From Pseudomonas silesiensis (GTDB lineage: Bacteria; Pseudomonadota; Gammaproteobacteria; Pseudomonadales; Pseudomonadaceae): a DNA stretch of 64,000 bases. The position numbers and the translations under genes were made by a program. The notes under the pieces are model-generated. The model had not been told where the DNA came from, ran no database searches, and saw only the letters and a program-made list of their open reading frames with translations. The stretch covers positions 2,252,501 through 2,316,500 of the forward strand of contig NZ_CP014870.1 in assembly GCF_001661075.1 (NCBI RefSeq). The letters are read 5' to 3'. Positions 46,145 through 53,101 of this stretch are shown piece by piece. Position 1 is the stretch's first letter. The number at the start of each line of letters is the position of its first letter.

Positions 46145-46798
46145 ATGAATACTTCAGACACCAGAGCTGGGACTCAGCCAGATAACCAGGACGACACCGC
46201 AAGACCTGGGCAAGACTTTCAACATTTAAAGGAGGACGTTACAGAGGTGCTCGGCGGCGCGAGGGAACAGGTGGATGCGCAGTTCGGGCAATACCGCGAT
46301 ACCGCGGCGGACCAGATCGAGGCACTGGCCAAGGGCGCGAAGTCTTTCGTGTCCGAGCTGGAAGCCAAGGACACGCTCGGCATGTCCGACTACCTCTCGG
46401 ACATGGCGCAATCCATGAGCGGCCTGGCAGGGAGTCTGCGGGGTAAAAGTGCCGAACAGTTGCTGCACGACAGCGCCGACCTGGCACGTAACAATCCGGC
46501 GCTGTTCATTGCCGGCAGCATCGCGCTGGGCTTCGGTCTGTCGCGCTTCCTCAAAGCCGGCAGCAGCCCCGCGGCGACGTTTGACGATGCCGGTAAAACG
46601 GCCACCGACAACTCGATGCCTGCCGCGGATGGTTATGGTGCGCAACGCCCCTATGAAACGTCCGTCGCACCGCGCACTGAATCAGGGGCGGGCCTGGCCA
46701 CCGGTATCACACCGGCTTCGCCGAATGAACAAGACCATCCTTCGGACTTTGCCACGACGTCGACCCCTGGTTCGACATCCTTCAAAGGAGCGCTGTGA
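46145..46798 (+). CDS. nutrient deprivation-induced protein-like
   Basis: A 217-residue protein. Residues 25-110 are helical with DUF883-like character (DVTEVLGGAREQVDAQFGQY), followed by one hydrophobic helix with NPALFIAGSIALGFGLSRFL near 118-137 and a disordered C-terminal tail rich in Ser, Thr, Pro and Gly. This layout, and its position before a holin-superfamily III protein and a DUF3618 protein, match the family annotated as nutrient deprivation-induced protein. It is probably anchored in the inner membrane. Its molecular function is unknown. The stop overlaps the next start. Confidence 0.8.
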   Translation: MNTSDTRAGTQPDNQDDTARPGQDFQHLKEDVTEVLGGAREQVDAQFGQYRDTAADQIEALAKGAKSFVSELEAKDTLGMSDYLSDMAQSMSGLAGSLRGKSAEQLLHDSADLARNNPALFIAGSIALGFGLSRFLKAGSSPAATFDDAGKTATDNSMPAADGYGAQRPYETSVAPRTESGAGLATGITPASPNEQDHPSDFATTSTPGSTSFKGAL

Positions 46799-47229
46799 TG
46801 AACAGAAAAGATTCGGATTTGCCGAACGCAAGACCGCTGTCCGTGCCTGAGCAGGACGCTTCGGTCATCGGTTTGTTGCGGCAGTTGTCTCGCGAAGTGC
46901 CCGATCTCTTCACCAAGGAGCTGGCGCTGGCCAAGGCTGAGTTGCAAGCCAGCCTCACCACGCTCAAGGCCGGCATTGCCGGTGTGGCGGGAGGGGCGAT
47001 CGTGCTGCTGGCGGGGTTCATCATCTTGTTGATGTCCGCGGTCTACGGCCTGAGCCTGTTCATGGCGCCGTGGTTGGCCGCCCTGATCGTCGGCGTCGTG
47101 GTGATGATCGTCGGCTTCGCCATGTTGCAGTCAGGCAAAAAACAATTCGAGCCGTCCAACTTCAAACCCGATCGTACGCTGGACGCCTTGAGTAAAGACC
47201 AGGAAGCGCTGCGGAGGAAAGTCTCATGA
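46798..47229 (+). CDS. phage holin-superfamily III (DUF1469-like) membrane protein
   Basis: A 143-residue protein with two adjacent membrane helices (GIAGVAGGAIVLLAGFIILL and AALIVGVVVMIVGFAMLQSG), preceded by an amphipathic helix (VPDLFTKELALAKAELQASL). This matches the family labelled Holin-X/DUF1469, which is chromosomal and not phage-derived here. AAAGGAG lies seven bases before the ATG at 46798, which overlaps the previous stop (TGATG). It overlaps the next gene by four bases. Confidence 0.82.
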   Translation: MNRKDSDLPNARPLSVPEQDASVIGLLRQLSREVPDLFTKELALAKAELQASLTTLKAGIAGVAGGAIVLLAGFIILLMSAVYGLSLFMAPWLAALIVGVVVMIVGFAMLQSGKKQFEPSNFKPDRTLDALSKDQEALRRKVS

Positions 47230-48068
47230 ACCGTGAATTTGAAGCCGAAGCAGACAAAAGCCCCGAAGCCATCGAACGTGAAATCGATGCGCAACGGGCC
47301 AGTATCGGCAATATCGTCGATGCCCTGGAAAGCAAATTCACGCCGGGTCAGGTATTCGATCAGGCGTTGAGCATGATGCAAAGCAACGGCACGACGTTCC
47401 TGACCAACCTGGGGACCAGCGTGCGCAATAATCCGATGCCCGTGGTCCTGACCTCCGTCGGGCTACTGTGGATGATGATGAGTCAGAACCGTCCACCGAC
47501 GCCACGTCCGGCCTATCGCACCGGGCCAAGTGTGGTGGACAAGGCAGGGGAGTGGGTCGATGGCGTGTCCGACGGTATCGACAGCGCGCGCGACCATTTG
47601 CACCAGAGTGCCGATACCTTCAAGGAAGGCTATCAATCGGTCAAAGGCAAGGCGGCGCACCTGGGCGACAATTTGGGGGCTGCCAAGGAAAACATCAGCC
47701 ATGCCGTTCATGACGCCAGTGACCGTCTTGTTCGCAGCACCCAGGTGGTCAGTGATCAATTCCGGCATTTGCTGCAGGAGCAACCGATGATGGTCGCCGC
47801 TGCTGGAATTGCGCTGGGTGCCATGCTGGGCGCGGCATTGCCGTCGACGGCAACCGAGCAACGCTACCTGGGCAAGACCAGCGCGGGGCTGGCCGACAAG
47901 GTCAAACAACAGGCACGGGAGGGCTTTGAAGCGGTACGCGATACCGTGACAAAGACGACGGATCATCCGGCCATGGACGTCAAGCCGGATGGGGAGCAGC
48001 GCCCGGCATCGACGGGCGAAGCGAGCACAGGGAATGCCGCCGACCTGTCGCGAGGACTGGGTACCTAA
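47226..48068 (+). CDS. DUF3618 domain protein
   Basis: A 280-residue protein beginning with the DUF3618 motif (SPEAIEREIDAQRASIGNIV, then DALESKFTPGQ). Two hydrophobic stretches follow (MPVVLTSVGLLWMMM near 82-96 and MMVAAAGIALGAMLGAALP near 188-206), separated by an apolipoprotein-like helical region. It is the last gene of the overlapping trio. The three proteins probably form an envelope-associated stress complex; this is inferred from linkage alone. Confidence 0.82.
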   Translation: MNREFEAEADKSPEAIEREIDAQRASIGNIVDALESKFTPGQVFDQALSMMQSNGTTFLTNLGTSVRNNPMPVVLTSVGLLWMMMSQNRPPTPRPAYRTGPSVVDKAGEWVDGVSDGIDSARDHLHQSADTFKEGYQSVKGKAAHLGDNLGAAKENISHAVHDASDRLVRSTQVVSDQFRHLLQEQPMMVAAAGIALGAMLGAALPSTATEQRYLGKTSAGLADKVKQQAREGFEAVRDTVTKTTDHPAMDVKPDGEQRPASTGEASTGNAADLSRGLGT

Positions 48069-48145
48069 TGATCGGGGGTGGGACGGGAGGTTCGTAATGG
48101 ACCTCCCGTTTTATCCGGGCCATCGAAAATGCCGGGCAAACCGGT

Positions 48146-48595
48146 TTACAGAGAGTTCCAGACCCCGCCATCCGCGACCGGGACATCGTCCAGGTCGTAA
48201 GGGTTGACCCCCTCCAGGCAGCCGATGTTGAAGCCGAACTCTTCCGGATTGTTACTGCGTCGGTGGTGCGTGTAGGTGCCGCAGTTTTTACAGAAGTAAT
48301 GCTCGGCGACATGCTTGCCGAACTGATACCTCGACAGCGCGGACTTGCCCCTGATCACCTTCAGATCCGCCCAGGCGACTGCCGCGACCACGGCGCCTTT
48401 GCGTTTACAGAATGAGCAGTCGCAGCGGTGTGGATCGGGAACACCCTCCGGCAGGTGGATCTCCAGAATGACGGCGCCGCAATGACAACTGGCCCTGTGT
48501 TGCGTGCGGATAGCGGTATTGCCGATTTTCTTCAGCCTCACACTGCCTGGAACATTGAAATCGGTGATCACGAATTGCTGCGGGTTTTGGGTCAT
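48146..48595 (-). CDS. GFA/CENP-V family protein
   Basis: A 149-residue protein of the glutathione-dependent formaldehyde-activating enzyme (GFA/CENP-V) fold. Zinc ligands appear in ASCHCGAVILEIHLP, CDCSFCKRKGAV and YFCKNCGTYTHH. The true substrate of most members is unknown, although they often bind glutathione adducts. The start at 48595 overlaps the stop of the upstream small gene as ATGA, which supports it over an upstream ATG at 48640. It appears to be the second gene of an Anr-controlled pair. Confidence 0.85.
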   Translation of the reverse strand: MTQNPQQFVITDFNVPGSVRLKKIGNTAIRTQHRASCHCGAVILEIHLPEGVPDPHRCDCSFCKRKGAVVAAVAWADLKVIRGKSALSRYQFGKHVAEHYFCKNCGTYTHHRRSNNPEEFGFNIGCLEGVNPYDLDDVPVADGGVWNSL

Positions 48596-48846
48596 GACGT
48601 TGAAACCTCTGTCCAATCCAATTTTGCGGATTCGCGCCATTTAACGTCAGTCACTCCATACTTCTCCGCTTGAGGCTTGGAGATGATTTTAAGCGGCGGT
48701 CTGCCTGGTTTAGGTATGGGAGCTATTCCTGCATCACAGCTTGCCCAAAGCCATGCGTCGGCGTTGCGCATTATTTTTGCCCGGATGATGAACGACTTCG
48801 GCTCCCCGTGAAGCTTGTACTCGATGATGTAAAGACAGGTATTCAT
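48592..48846 (-). CDS. small conserved Pseudomonas protein (DUF6555-like), 84 aa
   Basis: An 84-residue protein starting MNTCLYIIEYKLHGEPKSFI, with ADAWLWASCDAGIAPIPK and AEKYGVTDVKWRESAKL. The pattern resembles a family of small Pseudomonas proteins (DUF6555) of unknown function. GGAGGGG six bases before the ATG at 48846 fixes the start. It is translationally coupled to the GFA gene. An Anr-type box lies 82 bases upstream. Confidence 0.7.
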   Translation of the reverse strand: MNTCLYIIEYKLHGEPKSFIIRAKIMRNADAWLWASCDAGIAPIPKPGRPPLKIISKPQAEKYGVTDVKWRESAKLDWTEVSTS

Positions 48847-48927
48847 GAGGCCCCTCCATTTGCTCATAGTCAAAGGAGTGGCCGCGTCAAAAAAAATTCA
48901 AAAGGTTTGCATGGCCGCGATTACTGG

Positions 48928-48941
48928 TTGATTTGGATCAA
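48928..48941. promoter_or_regulatory. Anr/FNR-type box
   Basis: TTGATTTGGATCAA is a perfect match to the FNR/Anr consensus TTGAT-N4-ATCAA. It is centred about 88 bases before the start of the small gene at 48846. A -10-like TTGAAT lies at 48895-48900, which puts the box near the -41 position expected for activation under low oxygen. On the + strand no gene lies downstream. Confidence 0.65.
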
Positions 48942-49329
48942 CATACTGCGCAATCGGGCAAAACTCACTCTAGCTGATAGTGACGGATTTGCTGCGTTCA
49001 CTCGACCAGTGACATGCCCTCTGTCGACGCCGGAGGCGCGGGCGAGTCCCAGGGACACCGCGCCCTGCGGTGACAATTTCCTTAACTGACTGGCATTAGG
49101 GTGATGGCGTCCCTTTAGTTTTACGGGGCGGTCAACTCCAGCGAGATGGCATTTGCAGCAGTTGGCGTAGACATTCGTTTCTATTTGACGGACTCGACTC
49201 CAAGGCTCGTTCAAATGCATACCGCGTGCCGACACTGCGGCTGGTCAATGCTGCGATGGCGGTGGCCCGGGTAAAATCCCCGGCCACCGTGCGAACGCCT
49301 GCGCAAGTTGACTGCGAGCGCTAGCGGGC
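48942..49329. other. 388-base gap, no supported gene, one hairpin
   Basis: No convincing frame is present. At 49261-49288 GGTGGCC-CGGG and CCCCGGCCACC form a strong hairpin around GTAAAAT, downstream of the RidA gene stop on the minus strand. It lacks a T-tract but may end that transcript. The sequence at 49000-49230 looks like decayed non-coding DNA. Confidence 0.4.
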
Positions 49330-49710
49330 TCAGCCCTTGGCGGCCATCGCGGTGACTTCGACCCGCATGCCTTCCACTGCCAGTGAGGCCACGCCAACGG
49401 CGGCGCGCACTGGCCACGGCTTGGCGAAGAAGCGCTGGTAGACCTCGTTGAAGGCGGCGCGGTCGGCCATGTCGGTGAGGTAGATGGTCAGGTGCAGGAC
49501 CCGGTCCATGGAACTGCCGGCGCGCTCCAGCGCGACCTTGAGTGCCTGCAGTGTGCATTCGCTTTGCTCGATGATGCCGCCGAGTTCCAGGCTGCCGTCG
49601 GCACGGGTGGGGATCTGGGTGGAGACCAGGATTCCGCCGAAACCGGCGACGTCGGAGGAGATGGAGTCCGCGTCGGGATCGGGTACGAAGGTGATGTCTT
49701 GGTTTGCCAT
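49330..49710 (-). CDS. RidA/YjgF family protein
   Basis: A 126-residue protein of the RidA superfamily (YjgF/YER057c/UK114), with the typical GGILVSTQIPTRADGSLE, EQSECTLQALKVALERAGSS and a C-terminal AVGVASLAVEGMRVEVTAMA containing the R in GMRVEV. Canonical RidA hydrolyses reactive enamines/imines from PLP enzymes; this one belongs to a looser branch, so the substrate is open. It lies 83 bases downstream of the ABC ATPase gene on the same strand and might be cotranscribed. GATCCTC (GAGGATC on the coding strand) precedes the ATG. Confidence 0.85.
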   Translation of the reverse strand: MANQDITFVPDPDADSISSDVAGFGGILVSTQIPTRADGSLELGGIIEQSECTLQALKVALERAGSSMDRVLHLTIYLTDMADRAAFNEVYQRFFAKPWPVRAAVGVASLAVEGMRVEVTAMAAKG

Positions 49711-49793
49711 GAGGATCTCTTGTTGAAGGGTGATGAGCTGGGGGGCTTGCGCCTTTTAGCAGGGTGATACGGGGTTGATTCTACATCGACCGC

Positions 49794-50585
49794 TCAAACA
49801 GAACGAAACCGCAGAATAGGCGCGCCGTCAAAAGGGTCGGTCAGATAATGCGCGTGCACGCCAAACGTATCCTGCAAGCGCTGCGGGGTCAGCACCTCAA
49901 GCGGCTTTCCGAGGGCCACCAGTCGCCCCCGTTCCAGTACCGCCAGACGATCGCAGCTCAGCGCCTGATTCAGGTCATGCAGGGCGATCAATGTTGTCAC
50001 TGGCAGCGCCTGCACCACGTTCAGGATCGCGAGTTGGTGTTGGATGTCCAGGTGATTGGTCGGTTCGTCCAGCAACAGTATCTGCGGGCGTTGGGCCAGG
50101 GCGCGGGCGATGTGGACACGCTGGCGTTCGCCGCCGGACAGGCTGTGCCAGGTCCGGTCTTTCAGGTGCGCCGCATCGACGTCGCACAGTGCCTGCTGGA
50201 CGATGGCGGCATCCTCGTTCGACCACGGACTCAAGGCCGACAGCCAGGGCGTCCGGCCCAGCGCCACGGCATCGAACACATTGATGGCATCCAGCGTGTC
50301 AGCCTGTTGCTCGACCACCGCCAGGGTTTGCGCAACGGTTCGCCGCGCCAGCGTCTTGAGGCGCTGGCCGTTGAGGTGGATGTCCCCCTGGCTGGGGGCG
50401 CGCACGCCAGCCAGCAGTTTGAGCAGCGTGGATTTGCCCGAGCCGTTGGGCCCGACGAGGCCCAGGGTCTCGCCTCGGCGCACGTCCAAGTAGATATCGT
50501 GCAGCAATTGGGCGTCGCGAACCTGGAACCCGAGGCCGGAACAACTCAGCACGCAATCGCCGATAACCGGGTGGGCGGCATTCAT
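49794..50585 (-). CDS. ABC transporter ATPase, BtuD/FecE-like
   Basis: A 263-residue ABC ATPase with Walker A GPNGSGKST at residues 45-53, signature LSGGERQR at 149-156 and Walker B ILLLDEP at 169-175, then the H-loop LIALHDLNQA. It belongs to the FepC/BtuD group. With the permease and binding protein it would form an importer for cobalamin or a metal chelate. The ATG at 50585 overlaps the permease stop by four bases. The frame runs open far upstream to 51470, but that part overlaps the permease gene and is not real. Confidence 0.9.
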   Translation of the reverse strand: MNAAHPVIGDCVLSCSGLGFQVRDAQLLHDIYLDVRRGETLGLVGPNGSGKSTLLKLLAGVRAPSQGDIHLNGQRLKTLARRTVAQTLAVVEQQADTLDAINVFDAVALGRTPWLSALSPWSNEDAAIVQQALCDVDAAHLKDRTWHSLSGGERQRVHIARALAQRPQILLLDEPTNHLDIQHQLAILNVVQALPVTTLIALHDLNQALSCDRLAVLERGRLVALGKPLEVLTPQRLQDTFGVHAHYLTDPFDGAPILRFRSV

Positions 50586-51598
50586 CGGGCATTCCTCCGG
50601 CCGATCAGGATCAACGCGAACACCGGCGCGCCGACCAATGCCGTGATGACCCCGACCGGGATCACCTGGCCTTTGATCAGGGTTCGCGACAGCACATCGG
50701 CGGCGATCAGAAACAGCGCACCGCCCAGCGCACTGGCCGGCAGCAGGCGCGCATGGCGGGTGCCCAGCAGCAGTCGCACGGCATGGGGAATGACCAGCCC
50801 GACGAAGCCGATGGAGCCGACAATCGAGACCATCACGGCCGTCACCAGGGCGGCGCAGCTGATCAGCAGCAATTGCACCCGGCGTACCGGGATGCCGAGC
50901 GAAGCGGCGGAGTCGGCACCAAAGGTGAAGGCGTCCAGCGCCCGCCGATGCCACAGGCAAACGGCAAGACCGGCCACTGCCACCGGGACGGCCAGCCACA
51001 CCGACGGCCAGCGCACCCCGCTGAGATTGCCCAGCAACCAGAACATGATGCCCCGGGCCTGCTCGGAACTGGCCGACTTGGTGATCAGGAACGCCGTGAG
51101 CGCATTGAATAGCTGCGAACCGGCAATCCCCGCGAGGATGATTTGCCCGGTGCCGCCGGGTGAGCCGCTGGCACGGGCCAGCAATACCACCAGGGCGAAG
51201 GCGGCAACAGCCCCGGCAAACGCCCCGACCGACAGCGAAATCAGGCCCGCCCCCAGCCCCAGCAACGCCACCAGTACCGCGCCCGTCGAGGCGCCGGCGG
51301 AGATACCCAGCAGGTAAGGATCGGCCAACGGATTGCGCAACAGCGATTGCAGGACCACCCCGCACGTGGCCAGGCCCGCCCCGCAGGCCGCCGCCACCAG
51401 CGCGCGGGTCAGGCGATAATTCCAGACGATGCCTTCGTCGATCGGGTCGAGGACATGGCCGGCAGCCCACAGTTTGTTGGCCAGCACCTGGAATACCACA
51501 GCCGGATCGATGGGCGTTTCACCGATGGCCACGCCGGCAATGATGGCCAGCAGCAGCGTCATGGCGGCCAGCAATGTGCGAATCAACGTCCTGATCAT
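50582..51598 (-). CDS. FecCD-family ABC permease, BtuC-like
   Basis: A 338-residue inner-membrane permease with about ten helices. Family motifs are visible in YRLTRALVAAACGAGLATCG, LADPYLLGISAGASTGAVLV, and GSIGFVGLVIPHAVRLLLGT, the last being the ATPase-contact region. Such permeases carry cobalamin, haem or ferric siderophores. It overlaps both neighbours by four bases, so all three ABC genes are translationally coupled. Confidence 0.9.
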   Translation of the reverse strand: MIRTLIRTLLAAMTLLLAIIAGVAIGETPIDPAVVFQVLANKLWAAGHVLDPIDEGIVWNYRLTRALVAAACGAGLATCGVVLQSLLRNPLADPYLLGISAGASTGAVLVALLGLGAGLISLSVGAFAGAVAAFALVVLLARASGSPGGTGQIILAGIAGSQLFNALTAFLITKSASSEQARGIMFWLLGNLSGVRWPSVWLAVPVAVAGLAVCLWHRRALDAFTFGADSAASLGIPVRRVQLLLISCAALVTAVMVSIVGSIGFVGLVIPHAVRLLLGTRHARLLPASALGGALFLIAADVLSRTLIKGQVIPVGVITALVGAPVFALILIGRRNAR

Positions 51599-52608
51599 TT
51601 CGGCAGGTCATAGCCGTCGATGGCGGATGCCAGGGTGGCCAGACCGTCGAACATTCTGACGCTGGCCTGCATGGCCATGGCGTCGAGGATGATGATGCGG
51701 TTGTTTTTCACCGCGTCCATGTTGCGGGTCACCGGGTCGCTGCGCAGGAAGGCCAGTTTCTTGAGGTGGTCGTCAGCGGGGAAGCGTCGGCGATCCATGC
51801 GCGCGATGACCAGAAACGTCGGGTTAGCCTTGGCGATGGTTTCCCAGCCGACGGTCGGCCATTCTTCGTCCGATTGCACCACGTTACGCACACCCAGGGT
51901 GTTGAGCATGAAGTCGGGAATGCCCTTGTGCCCGGCGACATAAGGGTCGATATCCAGGCTGGCACTGGAGAACCAGAACAGCGCGCTGGTGTGCTTCAGG
52001 TCCTTGTCCTGCACCGTGGCGACAGACCTCGCCAGGCTGGCCTTGAGTTCGTCGTTCAACTGCCGGCCACGTTCCTGCACATCGAAAATCTCCGCCAGTT
52101 GGCTGATGCTTTTGTAAATGCTGTCGATGCGAAACGCCTCCAGCCGCGTGCCGTCGGCACCGACCAGGTTGTCTTTGGCTTCGCAGTCGGAGGGCATCAG
52201 GTAGGTCGGGATCTGCAGCTCGTGAAACTGCTCGCGGGTACCGACCACGCCTTGCGGGCCGACCATCCACTCCAGTTCTACCGCCACCAGTTGCGGGCGT
52301 TTGCCGATGACCGCCTCGAAGCTCGGCTCGTTATCGGCCAGGCGCGGGATCGGGTCGTTCGCTGTCTTGTATTGGGCCAGCACCTCGTTGAACCACAGCG
52401 ACGTGCCGACCAGCGTGTTGCCAAGCCCCAGGGCGAAGAGCATTTCGGTGCCGGCCTGGCCGATGGTCACGGCGCGGCTCGGTGCCTGCTCGAAGGTCAG
52501 GGTGCTGCCGCAGTTCTCGACCGTCAGGGGGTAGTGGGTCGGGGCCGCGTGGGCGAGGGTGGACAGACCCAGCGCCGTGACGAGGGTGGCAAGGCGTGAC
52601 AGCAGCAT
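51595..52608 (-). CDS. ABC transporter periplasmic binding protein, BtuF-like
   Basis: A 337-residue exported binding protein. The signal peptide ends near residue 22 (STLAHA-APT), and the fold is the class III helical-backbone type (PF01497), with VTIGQAGTEMLFALGLGNTL and RPQLVAVELEW. GGAG eight bases before the ATG at 52608 decides the start over an upstream ATG at 52722. It is the first gene after the cobalamin riboswitch, which is the best clue that the ligand is cobalamin or a corrinoid; the sequence alone would also allow a siderophore or haem. Confidence 0.85.
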   Translation of the reverse strand: MLLSRLATLVTALGLSTLAHAAPTHYPLTVENCGSTLTFEQAPSRAVTIGQAGTEMLFALGLGNTLVGTSLWFNEVLAQYKTANDPIPRLADNEPSFEAVIGKRPQLVAVELEWMVGPQGVVGTREQFHELQIPTYLMPSDCEAKDNLVGADGTRLEAFRIDSIYKSISQLAEIFDVQERGRQLNDELKASLARSVATVQDKDLKHTSALFWFSSASLDIDPYVAGHKGIPDFMLNTLGVRNVVQSDEEWPTVGWETIAKANPTFLVIARMDRRRFPADDHLKKLAFLRSDPVTRNMDAVKNNRIIILDAMAMQASVRMFDGLATLASAIDGYDLPK

Positions 52609-52761
52609 GACGCAATCTCCAGTGGACCGTACTCGGGGCAGGGGTACGGACTGGAAACACATCATCGAACGCTGCCAATAAAGCACTGACGTGGCGCTCA
52701 CTGAACGTGACGCACGGCGCAAGGATGTCCTTCCCGGACACCCCGCCGGTTAGTGATTTGC

Positions 52762-52938
52762 TTGGCCGGCAGGTCTCCTGACTGATGCGTCGACGCCTGG
52801 CTCCAGCCTTCCCGGGAGTGATCCCAGTGGTCATTTCAGGAGCAGGCTCAGCACCTACAGTTGCGGGGGCAGTTCCGATTGATGCCGTGTCGGGCATCTC
52901 GGATTCCCTATTAATCCCATGTGGAAACCGGCGGCCGG
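52762..52938 (-). ncRNA. cobalamin riboswitch
   Basis: Read on the minus strand, the segment contains all main conserved parts of the cobalamin riboswitch: TTAATAGGGAA, GCCCCCGCAACTGTA, CACTGGG, GGGAAGGC, and the B12 box AGTCAGGAGACCTGCC at 52783-52768. The closing helix is formed by GCCGG near both ends. A further hairpin (GTGTCC-GGGAA-GGACAT) lies between it and the binding-protein gene and may be the expression platform. Adenosylcobalamin should repress the ABC importer. It starts about 160 bases after the TonB receptor stop. Confidence 0.92.
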
Positions 52939-53101
52939 CATGGTAGTCGATCATGCCGTTCAATGGTCCAGTATTTTTTCTCGGGTGCCGAGGGGGACGC
53001 TCGACTGTTCGCCAGGCATCCTCCTCAGTCCGGGTTCCATACCGTCCCCAACGCCGGGCACCTGCTCGATATGGCTCCTGGAACGATAGGTGGCGCAATC
53101 A

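Noticed and set aside
46798..47229. Holin-type protein as evidence for a prophage
   Set aside because: The gene sits in a chromosomal trio with nutrient-deprivation and DUF3618 proteins. No lysin, tail, capsid or integrase gene is near.
48942..49240. Possible transposase remnant beside the Anr box
   Set aside because: Short protein-like runs on the minus strand reminded me of decayed IS DNA, but I found no motif or inverted repeats to support it.
50586..51470. Upstream extension of the ABC ATPase frame, giving a 558-residue fusion
   Set aside because: It lies inside the permease gene in another frame and has no membrane or ATPase pattern. The ATG at 50585 gives a standard-length ATPase.
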